Shown here: piece after piece, positions 43,501 through 53,153 of the stretch
How the letters are laid out: each line of letters begins with the position of its first letter
Numbering within the stretch: the stretch's first letter is position 1
Source of the DNA: Streptomyces exfoliatus
GTDB taxonomy: Bacteria > Actinomycetota > Actinomycetes > Streptomycetales > Streptomycetaceae
Direction of reading: 5' to 3'
Assembly: GCF_000725545.1 (NCBI RefSeq)
Contig: NZ_JNZP01000011.1
Location: forward strand, 124,001 to 188,000
Length of the DNA: 64,000 nt
Notes under the pieces: model-generated
Told to the model about the DNA's origin: nothing
Databases searched by the model: none
Seen by the model: only the letters and a program-made list of their open reading frames with translations
Program-made: the position numbers and the translations under genes

Positions 43501-43675
43501 TCACCGGCTGATCGCCGAGGGGACGATCGAGGACCGGATCGCGAGCATGCTCGACCGCAAGCGGGAGCTGGCGGACACGGTGCTCGGGACCGGCGGGGAC
43601 ACCCCGCCGGAGCTGACCGAACTGACCGATGCCGAGCTGGCGGAGCTGGTACGACTGCGAGGGGACGGCCGATGA
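40571..43675 (+). CDS. SNF2-family DEAD/DEAH helicase
   Basis: About 1034 residues. I chose the TTG at 40571 because GAGGA lies five bases upstream. The N-terminal ~560 residues are the bacterial SNF2-associated region. The helicase core has Walker A DDMGLGKT near 592, DEAQ ([12 protein letters not shown]) near 686, [13 protein letters not shown], and the C-terminal blocks [32 protein letters not shown] and DRAYRIGQ. The motor translocates on double-stranded DNA. The next gene, a SWIM zinc-finger protein, overlaps it by four bases (ATGA); this pairing is widespread in actinobacteria and suggests a two-subunit machine. Confidence 0.93.
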   Translation: [1034 protein letters not shown]

Positions 43676-45063
43676 GCGGGTACGGATACGGGGACGACGA
43701 GCGGACGTTCGCGGCGCTGCCGCCCGCGCAGGGCGGGGCCTTCACCCGGACCTGGTGGGGCCGGGCCTGGCTGAAGGCCCTGGAGGACACCGCGCTCGAC
43801 GGCCAGCAACTGAAGGCGGGACGCCGGCACGCGCGGGCGGGGGCGGTCGGTGCCGTGTCGGTACGGCCCGGCCGCATCACGGCGGTGGTCAAGGACCGCG
43901 ACGGCACGTCTCACCGCAGCGACGTGCTGGTACGGGAGTTCTCCGAGGAGGAGTGGGAGCGGCTGCTCGACCTCGCCGTGGACAGCGCCGGGCACATCGC
44001 GGCGCTCCTCGACCGCGAGATGCCGCCGCACCTGGTGGAGGACGCGGCGGCGGCCGGGCTCGACCTGCTGCCGGGGATCGGCGACCTCGATCCGGAGTGC
44101 GGCTGCGAGGCGTGGGACCACTGTCCGCACACGGCGGCGCTCTGCTACCAGGTGGCGCGGCTGATCGACGAGGACCCCTTCGTCCTGCTGCTCATGCGGG
44201 GGCGCGGCGAACGCACCCTCCTCGACCAGCTGCAGTCGCGCAGCGTCTCACGCGCCGCGCGCGTCGACCGGGCAGCCGACGACCCGTCCGGCGTCGACGT
44301 CCCCGAGGGTGACGACGGCATGGCCGGCGTGTCGGCCGAGGAGGCGTACGCGGAGGGTTTCCTGCTGCCGCCGCTGCCCGCGCCTCCGGCCGTCCCGGAC
44401 GGTCCCGGCCGCTCGCCGTCCCTGGACACGGAGACGGAACCGGCTCCGGGCATCGACCCGGTGGCGCTGGAGTTCCTCGCGTCGGACGCGGCGGCCCGCG
44501 CGCACCGGATGCTCGTCGTCGCCCTCGGGGCGAGCGGTGAAGGGCTGCCGGGACCGCAGGCGTCCCAGGAATCGCACGAATCGCATGAATCGCCGCTGAC
44601 GCCCGCTCAGGATGCCGTGCGGCTCGCGGCGGGCTCCCCCGTGCCCTGGATCGCGGCGCGGCTCGCCTCCGGTTCCGGCCGGACGCGGGCGGAGATGGAC
44701 CTGGCCGCGCGCGCGTGGCGGTTCGGAGGTGCCGCCGCCCTCGCCGTACTGGAGGAGGAATGGGCGCCGGACGCCGAGGCGCTCGCCCGGGCGTCGGCCC
44801 GGCTCCTGGAGGCCTGGGAGGACGACGAGCGGCCGACGCTGCGGCGGGCCGGCGGCGCGCGGTGGACGGCGGTGGGCGCGGAGGCGCAACTGCGGCTCGG
44901 GAAGGACGGGCACTGGTGGCCCTACCTGAAGTCCGGCGCCCGCTGGTCTCCCGCAGGCCCGGCGGACCGTGATCCGGCGACGGCCCTCGCCACGGCCCTC
45001 GCGGGCGATACGGCGGGGACGGGTGGTACCGGTGAAGGCGGTTCTACTGGAGACGGTGACTGA
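43672..45063 (+). CDS. SWIM zinc-finger protein, partner of SNF2 helicase
   Basis: 463 residues. The SWIM zinc finger (CGCEAWDHCPH) lies near residues 143-153, with the typical C-x-C-xn-C-x-H spacing. Before it is a conserved N-terminal region opening RTFAALPPAQGGAFTRTWWGRAWL. The remainder is Ala/Arg-rich and helical. The ATG overlaps the helicase stop as ATGA, so translation is coupled. SWIM fingers bind DNA or protein; a helper role for the helicase is inferred from the pairing. Its 3' end overlaps the convergent gene by 20 bases. Confidence 0.9.
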   Translation: MSGYGYGDDERTFAALPPAQGGAFTRTWWGRAWLKALEDTALDGQQLKAGRRHARAGAVGAVSVRPGRITAVVKDRDGTSHRSDVLVREFSEEEWERLLDLAVDSAGHIAALLDREMPPHLVEDAAAAGLDLLPGIGDLDPECGCEAWDHCPHTAALCYQVARLIDEDPFVLLLMRGRGERTLLDQLQSRSVSRAARVDRAADDPSGVDVPEGDDGMAGVSAEEAYAEGFLLPPLPAPPAVPDGPGRSPSLDTETEPAPGIDPVALEFLASDAAARAHRMLVVALGASGEGLPGPQASQESHESHESPLTPAQDAVRLAAGSPVPWIAARLASGSGRTRAEMDLAARAWRFGGAAALAVLEEEWAPDAEALARASARLLEAWEDDERPTLRRAGGARWTAVGAEAQLRLGKDGHWWPYLKSGARWSPAGPADRDPATALATALAGDTAGTGGTGEGGSTGDGD

Positions 45064-46153
45064 TCTCGCCGCCGGTGGCGGAGGAGGCGGCCAGGCTGCA
45101 GGCGACGGTGTCCGAGCCGAAGAGGTAGCTGGTCCGGTACGGGTACTGGACGAAGGTGGTCCAGCGTGTCCCGGCCGGTTGCCGGGCGGCCTTGCGGCGC
45201 AGCGGTTCGCGGCACAGGAGCGTGGCCGCGTCGAGGATCGCCCCGTCCGTGGCGTAGACGCCGGTCAGGCGGAGGCGGGCGACGAGTTCGGCGTTGTGCG
45301 GCACGTCGCAGCGGAGCGGGAGTGCGGTTCCCGGCGCGTCGCGGTCGATGTCGAAGCAGTCGCCGACACGCAGCGACTCGAAGGTGACGGGCCGCGTGGA
45401 GTCCCCGTCGCCGGTCGCGGGGGCGGACGACCGCGGCGAGGGGGCGCTGGTACCGGGGCGGGGATCGGTCGGGGACACGCTTCCGTCGGGCCCTGCGGAG
45501 GGATACGGCGCCTGGGTACGCGTCGGCGTGTCGCCGTCCTTGGTCGCGCCGGGTGCGGGCGTGTCGTCCCCGCCGGGGGCGGCTGTCCCGCTCTCGCCTC
45601 CGCGCGGCTCGGCTGACGTGGCGTCCGCCGACGGGATGCCGACGGGCGACGGCGCGCCGGCCTGGCCGCCGCCGGGGCGGCCGTCGGAGGAAGGGCTGCC
45701 GCCGCCCGCGACCAGGAAGGCGGTCGCCGCGAGGGCGGCCACGAGCGGCGGGACGAGCGGCACGCCGAACCAGCGGGCGCGCCGTGGTTCGACGGATCCG
45801 GGTCGCGGCGCGCCGAGCCGGAAGAGACGCGGCGACGACCCGGGCTCGGAACCGGAACCGGAGCCGGAATCGAAGCCGGAACCGGAGCTGGAGCCGGAGC
45901 TGAAGCCGGACTCAGAACCGGCACCGGCATCAGCACCGGCGTCGGCACCGGATTCATACCGGGAGTCGGCATCGGAGCCGCCCGGAGCAGGGGCGGCCGA
46001 TTCACCGTGCGGGCCGGGTGCGTCCGGCCGGCGGGCCGGCGGCGGGGTGGAGGTCGGCGGATGTGGCGGCACGGGGTCCAGGTTCGCCCGTCGGCGGGTC
46101 GGGGACCACCCATTTTCGAAGGTTGCGCGCGGCCTGTACAGAACCGTGACCAT
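45044..46153 (-). CDS. single-pass membrane protein with septum-formation-like extracellular domain
   Basis: Up to 369 residues from ATG 46153; a GTG further in is possible, because the N-terminal ~40 residues are not distinctive. A cytoplasmic low-complexity Ser/Gly/Asp/Glu repeat (about 70-115) precedes one membrane segment (VPPLVAALAATAFLVAGG). An extracellular Thr/Ser/Pro-rich stalk follows, then a C-terminal Cys-containing domain (RVGDCFDIDRDAPGTALPLRCDVPHNAELVARL, LLCREPL) of the type annotated septum formation. The function is unproven. Confidence 0.72.
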   Translation of the reverse strand: MVTVLYRPRATFENGWSPTRRRANLDPVPPHPPTSTPPPARRPDAPGPHGESAAPAPGGSDADSRYESGADAGADAGAGSESGFSSGSSSGSGFDSGSGSGSEPGSSPRLFRLGAPRPGSVEPRRARWFGVPLVPPLVAALAATAFLVAGGGSPSSDGRPGGGQAGAPSPVGIPSADATSAEPRGGESGTAAPGGDDTPAPGATKDGDTPTRTQAPYPSAGPDGSVSPTDPRPGTSAPSPRSSAPATGDGDSTRPVTFESLRVGDCFDIDRDAPGTALPLRCDVPHNAELVARLRLTGVYATDGAILDAATLLCREPLRRKAARQPAGTRWTTFVQYPYRTSYLFGSDTVACSLAASSATGGEISHRLQ

Positions 46154-46206
46154 CTCAGGCCGCGCCCTCTCCCGCCCCGTGGACCGCCACCACGCCACCG
46201 GCCGGC

Positions 46207-47061
46207 CTACAGACCGAGCTGACGCTCCGCGCCCTGGACCGTCTGGGCCAGGAGCACGGCGATGGTCATGGGGCCGACGCCACCGGGCACCGGGGTGATG
46301 AGCGAGGCGCGCTCGGCGGCCGAGGCGAAGTCGACGTCACCGATGTTGCCCGGGTTGTAGCCGGCGTCGACGACGACCGCGCCCGGCTTGACGTCCGCGC
46401 CCTTGATGAACGCGGGCTTGCCGACGGCGGCCACGAGGATGTCGGCCTCGCGTATGACGGAGGAGAGGTCCTCGGTGCGGGAGTGGCAGTAGGTGACGGT
46501 GGCGTCGCGTCCGAGGAGGAGCAGTCCGGCGGGCTTGCCGAGGATCGCGCTGCGGCCGACGACGACGGCGCGCTTGCCGCGGAGTTCGACGTCGTACGCG
46601 TCGAGGAGGCGCATGATGCCGCCGGGGGTGCAGGAGACGAAGCCGGGCAGGCCGAAGCCCATGGCGGCGAAGGAGGCCATGGTGACGCCGTCGACGTCCT
46701 TCTCGGGAGCGATGGCCTCGAAGGCGGCGCGCTCGTCGATGTGCGGGCCGACCGGGTGCTGGAGGAGGATGCCGTGGACCTCGGGGTCCTCGGAGAGGGC
46801 CGTGAGGGCCGCGACGAGCTCCTCGGTCGTCGTGGCCGAGGGCAGCTCGACGTGCCTGGAGCGGATTCCGGCCTTGGCGCAGCGGTTCCGCTTCATCTTC
46901 ACGTACGTCACGGAGGCCGGGTCCGCGCCGACCAGGACGGTCGCGAGACACGGGGTGACGCCGGTGCGGCGGGTGATCTCGGCGGCGCGGGCGGCGGTCT
47001 CCTCGACCGTGCGGCGGGCGAGGGCCGTGCCGTCCATGAGGGCGGCGGTGCTGGTGGACAT
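46207..47061 (-). CDS. folD: bifunctional methylenetetrahydrofolate dehydrogenase/cyclohydrolase FolD
   Basis: 284 residues from ATG 47061 after AGGAGT. It has the cyclohydrolase Tyr/Lys (SVTYVKMKRNRC), QHPVGPHID, the NADP-binding GRSAILGKPAGLLLL, and PVPGGVGPMTIAVL at the C-terminus. It interconverts 5,10-methylene-THF, methenyl-THF and 10-formyl-THF, supplying formyl groups for purine synthesis. The leader holds a ZTP riboswitch, so expression should rise when 10-formyl-THF is short and Z-nucleotides build up. Confidence 0.95.
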   Translation of the reverse strand: MSTSTAALMDGTALARRTVEETAARAAEITRRTGVTPCLATVLVGADPASVTYVKMKRNRCAKAGIRSRHVELPSATTTEELVAALTALSEDPEVHGILLQHPVGPHIDERAAFEAIAPEKDVDGVTMASFAAMGFGLPGFVSCTPGGIMRLLDAYDVELRGKRAVVVGRSAILGKPAGLLLLGRDATVTYCHSRTEDLSSVIREADILVAAVGKPAFIKGADVKPGAVVVDAGYNPGNIGDVDFASAAERASLITPVPGGVGPMTIAVLLAQTVQGAERQLGL

Positions 47062-47092
47062 GGCGACTCCTGGGCATCGTCTCTGACGGATG

Positions 47093-47200
47093 GTTCGCCC
47101 AGGCGCACGGCATCGGTGCGGTCGCGCCGGTGAGGACGCTCCCGCCGGGCCGCTCCCCGGTGGTGATCCACCTCGAGCGCCAGTCACGGCCCGGGCCCAC
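47093..47200 (-). ncRNA. ZTP (pfl) riboswitch
   Basis: On the minus strand the leader contains CGTGACTGGCG, then CCACCGGGGAGCG, a variable GC-rich linker, and CGCCTGGGCG at about 47096-47105. These are the conserved blocks of the pfl/ZTP aptamer in the right order. A TACAGT (47204-47199) could be the promoter -10 element. The element ends about 35 bases before folD, a known target of this riboswitch class. Confidence 0.93.
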
Positions 47201-47282
47201 TGTACGTGAGGGGTGGGGGGCCGGTCTCGGACAGGGTGCGGGTCCCCTGGCGTCGGGGCGCTTGTCGGCGGCCCGCGGGCGC

Positions 47283-48593
47283 ATGACGATGAGCGCGCAG
47301 GATGCGAAGGACCGGGACGACCTCGACGGGGAGGCCGAGTTGAGCGACGCGTGGGTGACCGGGCGGCCGGAGGCGGCGACGGAGCCGGGTCCCGGTGGTT
47401 CGGGGAGGGTCCGGCCGCTGGTCGCCGCCTCGTGGCGGCGTTCCGCACGCGCGCGCGTGAGCCCGGACGGGGCGGCGCGCGTCGAGCTGGACGAGGACGA
47501 CCTCGCCGCGTACCGGGACGGCCATCCGCTGGCGGAGGCGATGCCGGTGATCAGGGAGCTGATGGGGGCCTACGCGACGGACGGGGAGCATCTCCTCGCG
47601 GTGTGCGACGCCGCCGGGCGGATGCTGTGGGTCGAGGGCCACCCGGCCACGCTGCGCAAGGCGCGGCGGATGAACTTCGTGGCCGGGGCGCGCTGGTCGG
47701 AGGCGGCGGCCGGGACCAACGCTCCCGGGACCGCCCTCGCCGTCGACCGGCCGGTGCAGGTCGTCGCCTCCGAACACTTCCTGCACCCGGTACGCGCGTG
47801 GACCTGCGCCGCCGCCCCCGTGCACGATCCGCGCACCGGGCGGGTGCTCGGCGCGGTCGACATCACGGGCGGGCGCGGGCTCGCGCACCCGCACAGCCTG
47901 GGGTTCGTCCAGGCGGTCGCGCGGGCCGCCGAGTCCCAGCTGGCACTTCTGGGGCCCGCCCCCGAGCCGGACCGGCTCGGCCTCTCGGCGCTCGGCAGGG
48001 ACGAGGCGGTGCTGTCGACGGGAGGGCGGCGGATCCGGCTGAGCCGCCGGCACAGCGAGATCCTGGTGCTGCTCGCGCACCGCCCCGAAGGGGTGGGCGG
48101 CCAGGAACTCCTCACGCTCCTGTACGAGGACGAGTCGGTCACTCCGGTGACGCTGCGGGCGGAGCTGTCCCGGCTCCGGGCGTTGCTCGGTCCCGACCTG
48201 CTGCGTTCGCGACCGTACCGGCTGACGGGTGTGGTGGAGGCGGACTTCTCGGCGGTCGACCGTCGGGTGGCCTCCGGGGCCGTCTCGGCCGCGGTCGGCG
48301 CCTACGCGGGCCCGCTGCTCCCGGCGTCGCTCGCGCCCGGGGTCGTACGGCTCAGGGAACGCCTGGCGGGCCGGCTGCGGGCGGCACTGGTGGACCGGGG
48401 CGATCCGGGGCTGCTCGCCGATTGGGCGTACAGCACGTGGGGCGAGGACGACGTGGTGGTCTGGCGGGCGCTGTGCGCGGCGGTACCGGCGTCCGGCCGC
48501 CCGCCCGTACGCGCACGGCTCGACTCGTTGGAGGCGGAACTGTGCGCCGGTGCAACGGTCTTGCAACGTCCGGGGCCGCACACTCGCCGGTGA
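47283..48593 (+). CDS. GAF-domain transcriptional regulator of aldehyde dehydrogenase
   Basis: 436 residues from ATG 47283 (a second in-frame ATG follows at 47289). The N-terminus starts a DhaR/AcoR-like signal-sensing region ([19 protein letters not shown]), and a GAF domain spans about 85-220 ([16 protein letters not shown] through [23 protein letters not shown]). The C-terminal part has a winged-helix-like block ([27 protein letters not shown]) instead of an AAA+ domain, so it does not need sigma-54. It lies 43 bases upstream of the exaC-type gene and probably activates it. Confidence 0.85.
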   Translation: MTMSAQDAKDRDDLDGEAELSDAWVTGRPEAATEPGPGGSGRVRPLVAASWRRSARARVSPDGAARVELDEDDLAAYRDGHPLAEAMPVIRELMGAYATDGEHLLAVCDAAGRMLWVEGHPATLRKARRMNFVAGARWSEAAAGTNAPGTALAVDRPVQVVASEHFLHPVRAWTCAAAPVHDPRTGRVLGAVDITGGRGLAHPHSLGFVQAVARAAESQLALLGPAPEPDRLGLSALGRDEAVLSTGGRRIRLSRRHSEILVLLAHRPEGVGGQELLTLLYEDESVTPVTLRAELSRLRALLGPDLLRSRPYRLTGVVEADFSAVDRRVASGAVSAAVGAYAGPLLPASLAPGVVRLRERLAGRLRAALVDRGDPGLLADWAYSTWGEDDVVVWRALCAAVPASGRPPVRARLDSLEAELCAGATVLQRPGPHTRR

Positions 48594-48636
48594 GCGCCGG
48601 CCAGGGACGGCCGGCGTGCTCCAGGGAGGCCATGCC

Positions 48637-50160
<1,524 letters not shown>

Positions 50161-50237
50161 GCAGCGACCTCGGCGCGAGGCCGCTCCGTGAGGTGCTCAG
50201 CGGCTGCTTTCCCGTAGGACGCGACCGCGGGATCCAG

Positions 50238-50263
50238 GACCGGCCCGCCGCAGCGGGCCGGTC
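50238..50263 (+). terminator. 11-bp perfect hairpin terminator
   Basis: GACCGGCCCGC (50238-50248) pairs with GCGGGCCGGTC (50253-50263) across the loop CGCA, 78 bases after the aldehyde dehydrogenase stop. It marks the left border of the accessory patch. Confidence 0.8.
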
Positions 50264-50696
50264 GATCGTGTGGGGCACGCGGCCCGGGCTGTGCATCGTC
50301 GGCCTACGCCGCCGTCACCACCGCGGACCGGGGCGAGAAACTCGACCGATGCCTACCGGGTCCCGCTCTGCCGAACGCATGGTCAGTTCGCCCTGCGACC
50401 GCCAACGGCGCCCAACCGCAAGCGCCCGCCACTCTTGCCGACCTCGGAAGCCGAGCTCCTCATCGCCACGGGAGGGATTGCCCGCTATCGCACCCGCCTG
50501 AGGCCTTGGAACGGTGGATGCGGGGCAACGAGAGAAGCAGCGGACCCCGCTCAGCAGACCGGTCACCGGGCGACACTCGCTCTGCCCGTGCGTACCCGGC
50601 ACACGGCCGGGACGCAGCCCGCGACCGGCTGCCCCGGTCGTCCGGCCGCACCGGTCCTTGTGCTCGCCCCCCTGCCCGTCGCGGCGTCAGGTATAG

Positions 50697-50885
50697 GGCT
50701 CGGCAGCCGAATCGGTGCGATGCGGGCGGGCGGCTGGGGTGGTGGACGCGGAGTTCGGCACGGTGCGCCGCAGCCCCGGCTGGGGAAGCGGCGTGCCGCG
50801 GTGCGCGGTGGTGTCGCTGCGCGGCAGGTAGGCGTAGCCGGCGCGGTGGTGGACGGTGCGGGCGCCGGCGGCGGTGTGCAGGTTC
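50697..50885 (-). pseudogene. C-terminal fragment of an unidentified protein
   Basis: The minus-strand frame ending at the TGA 50699-50697 reads as protein (HHRAGYAYLPRSDTTAHRG, then a Thr/Pro/Ala tail). G/C third positions are strong until the last few codons. Upstream it runs straight into sequence antisense to the transposase fragment, so the 5' part is lost. I do not recognise the family. Confidence 0.4.
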
Positions 50886-50963
50886 GGCCACCTGCTGTGG
50901 GCCTCGCCCGCACTGCCCGGCTCCACACACGACCTGACCACCACCCGTACCCACGGCATCGTC
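50886..50963 (+). pseudogene. fragment of a DDE transposase
   Basis: The plus frame reads GHLLWASPALPGSTHDLT and then TTRTHGIV. This is the characteristic block around the second catalytic region of IS4/IS5-type DDE transposases (LLW-SPALPGSTHD-TAAR-HGI). Neither the first Asp block nor the ADKGYQG block that normally follows is present, so it is a short remnant. Confidence 0.5.
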
Positions 50964-51302
50964 CCACCGACGCCCTGGCCGGCCGGCGCGGTCTCCCGTG
51001 TCTTCGCCGGTCCCCTGGCCGCACAGCTCCGGTCGACGGCGCGAGGAGCGTCCCAGGGCGCGGTGCCTGTGGCTGCACGGCTGGGTCCGGGGCAGGCGTG
51101 TGGGGTCTCCCTCGAGCGGCGAAGAGCTCGGACCGATAACCCGTTCGGACCAGGTCCGCTGGGGGGCCGTACAGCGGAGTTCCCGCAGGTCGGACCCGGT
51201 GGAGAAGCCGTCAGGAAGGGCTGGTGGAGGCCTTGCGGGCTGGCAGCGCACGATGGCCGGCCGTTTCCTGGCAGCACGTCCGCCTAGAGACAGGAGGAAC
51301 TC

Positions 51303-51527
51303 ATGGCCAAGCAGGGCAAGGCGAGGTCCGCCTCGCTGAACGAGGTCAAGGCGAGCCTTGAACGGGCCTCCGCCGACGTCGACCGTGTGCTGGGGCTGCA
51401 GGGGATGCAACCCGAAGGGGGTGCTGCCACCCCCGCCGTCGCCGGTTTCCACAGCACCCAGTCGATCGGCTGCAGCACGTACAGCGTGGCATGCGGCGGT
51501 GGCGGCGGCGGAACGGTGCAGATGTGA
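51303..51527 (+). CDS. class III lanthipeptide precursor (LanA)
   Basis: 74 residues from ATG 51303 with AGGAGG at good spacing. The N-terminal part is a helical leader (SLNEVKASLERASADVDRV) with the class III recognition motif as VLGLQ at 29-33. The core region has two consecutive heptads, S51-T-Q-S54-I-G-C57 and S58-T-Y-S61-V-A-C64, each matching the S-x-x-S-x(2-5)-C pattern that gives labionin or lanthionine/Dha rings. Six glycines and TVQM follow. The lyase-kinase gene begins 59 bases downstream. Ring pattern and leader cleavage site are inferred. Confidence 0.85.
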   Translation: MAKQGKARSASLNEVKASLERASADVDRVLGLQGMQPEGGAATPAVAGFHSTQSIGCSTYSVACGGGGGGTVQM

Positions 51528-51586
51528 CCGCGGAAGGATCACGAGCCCGCCGGGGCCCCTCGCGGGGCCCCGGCGGATGAGCGGCC

Positions 51587-53149
51587 GTGGACCGCCAGGC
51601 GGCCCTGGCTGCCCACCACCTCTTCGGCCTCGCCGATCCCCGGCATTACGAGCCGCTGTCCCGCAGGGCCATCACCTCTGAGTACCGCGACCCGCTGCGC
51701 CGGCTGCTGCCGGACGCCTGGGTTCTGGAGCGCGGGGACGTCTGGCTGCACGCGCGGAGGGCGCCGGGCTCTACGGGGCGGTCGGCTCCGCCGCCCACCC
51801 AGGGCTTCAAGATCCATGTCTCCTCCGCCCCCGTGCACGCCGTCCGCCTGTTCGAACTCGTGGTCCCTGTGTGCGTGTCGTACCGCGTCGAATTCAAGGC
51901 CGCCGCCGACCCGATGATGCTGGCCATACTCAACTCGAAGACACAGCAACGTGGTTTCTCCGGCAAGTTCATGACGCTGTACCCGCCCGACGAGCACGTC
52001 TTCGCCGAGCTGATCGAGACCCTGTACCAGTGCACGGCCGACGAGGCTGTCGAGGGGCCGTACATCCTCTCCGACCGGCGCTATCGGGACAGCAGGGTGC
52101 TGTTCTATCGTTACGGTGGCTTCCGGCCGCCACGGCGACTCAACATCGACGGCACGCAGAGCACGTTTCTGGTGGCGCCTGACGGCTCGTACGTGGCCGA
52201 CGAACGGCTGCCCCTCTTCCGGCTGCCGCCCTGGGTCCGCGACCCCTTCGCCGAGGAGTCGGCGGAGCGACCGGCGTCCGAGGCCGCGGCGCGGTCCGGC
52301 GCGGAGTCCGACGGCACACTCCTCCACGATCGCTATCTCGTCGAGGGCGCCCTCGCCTTCTCCAACGTCGGCGGCGTCTATCACGGCACCGACCGACTCA
52401 CCGGGGATCCGGTCGTCGTGAAGGAGGCCCGGCGGCTCACCAACTGCTGGACGAGCGGAGACCGCACGCTCGACGCAGTCGACATGCTGCGCCACGAGTA
52501 CGAGGTACTGCGCCGACTGGAGGGCTTGGACTCCGTCCCCCGGGCGGTGGACCTGTTCCGGGAATGGGAGCACACGTTCCTGGTGGAGGAACGGCTGGAG
52601 GGTGTAGCGTTCCACGACTTCTGGGCACGCGACGAGGTCATCCTCGCCCCGTACATCCGACGGGAGGGAAGGGTGGACCGGTTCGTCCCCCTGTTCCGGG
52701 AGGTCGCCGGCCGCCTGGTCCCCATGATCGAAGAGGTGCACGCCCGCGGTGTGGTCCTCGGCGACCTCTCGCCGAACAACGTCCTGATCAACGCCGACAC
52801 GCTTCGGATGCGGTTCATCGACTTCGAGAGCGCTGTCCACGAGGACGACGAGGCGGCGATGCTGTCCTACGGGACCCGCTGGGGCACGCCCGGCTTCCTT
52901 CACCCGGACCGCTCCTCGCGCAGCCGGCTCCTCCCCTGCGACGACTGGTACGCCGCGGCCATGCTGCTCTACAGCACCGTCGTGCCCGCCACCGCCTTCT
53001 TCGGCCTCAACCCCGCGGCGAAGGACCTCTTCCTCGACGAGCTCGTCGCCCTCGGCGTCCCCACCCAGGTGAGGTCCGTCGTGTCGTGCCTGGCCGCCGC
53101 CCGGGTCGACGAGGCGAAGAGAGTCCTGGCCGACTGGAAGGACGGATGA
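51587..53149 (+). CDS. lanthipeptide lyase-kinase (class III LanKC lacking its cyclase domain)
   Basis: 520 residues from GTG 51587 (weak ribosome site). Residues about 1-225 are the phospho-Ser/Thr lyase region: QGFKIHVSS, ILNSKTQQRGFSGKFMTLYP, GPYILSDRRY, FYRYGGF. Residues about 245-510 are a Ser/Thr-kinase-like domain with a glycine-rich loop (AFSNVGGVYHG), VVVKEAR Lys, catalytic GDLSPNNVLI near 395 and metal-binding IDFESAV. It should phosphorylate Ser of the precursor and eliminate phosphate to dehydroalanine. Class III enzymes normally continue into a LanC-like domain (about 850-900 residues in total); here a stop codon ends the protein and the cyclase is the next gene. Confidence 0.88.
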   Translation: MDRQAALAAHHLFGLADPRHYEPLSRRAITSEYRDPLRRLLPDAWVLERGDVWLHARRAPGSTGRSAPPPTQGFKIHVSSAPVHAVRLFELVVPVCVSYRVEFKAAADPMMLAILNSKTQQRGFSGKFMTLYPPDEHVFAELIETLYQCTADEAVEGPYILSDRRYRDSRVLFYRYGGFRPPRRLNIDGTQSTFLVAPDGSYVADERLPLFRLPPWVRDPFAEESAERPASEAAARSGAESDGTLLHDRYLVEGALAFSNVGGVYHGTDRLTGDPVVVKEARRLTNCWTSGDRTLDAVDMLRHEYEVLRRLEGLDSVPRAVDLFREWEHTFLVEERLEGVAFHDFWARDEVILAPYIRREGRVDRFVPLFREVAGRLVPMIEEVHARGVVLGDLSPNNVLINADTLRMRFIDFESAVHEDDEAAMLSYGTRWGTPGFLHPDRSSRSRLLPCDDWYAAAMLLYSTVVPATAFFGLNPAAKDLFLDELVALGVPTQVRSVVSCLAAARVDEAKRVLADWKDG

Positions 53150-53153
53150 CGCC

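Larger units (their letters stand above)
50264..51290. other. relic-rich interval without an intact gene
   Basis: About 1 kb with no convincing complete coding sequence. Third-position G/C bias is uneven, and short protein-like pieces on both strands end abruptly. The two pieces I can support are listed separately: a leftward C-terminal fragment (50697-50885) and a rightward transposase fragment (50886-50963). I see nothing assignable in 50264-50690 and 50970-51280, apart from possible promoter sequence for the lanthipeptide precursor at the right end. Confidence 0.6.

Noticed and set aside
40553..43504. A 983-codon open frame antisense to the SNF2 helicase
   Set aside because: The composition is typical of a shadow frame and the plus-strand gene has all helicase motifs.
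46483..47133. Plus-strand frame across folD
   Set aside because: It is antisense to folD and its riboswitch and has low-complexity composition with no domain.
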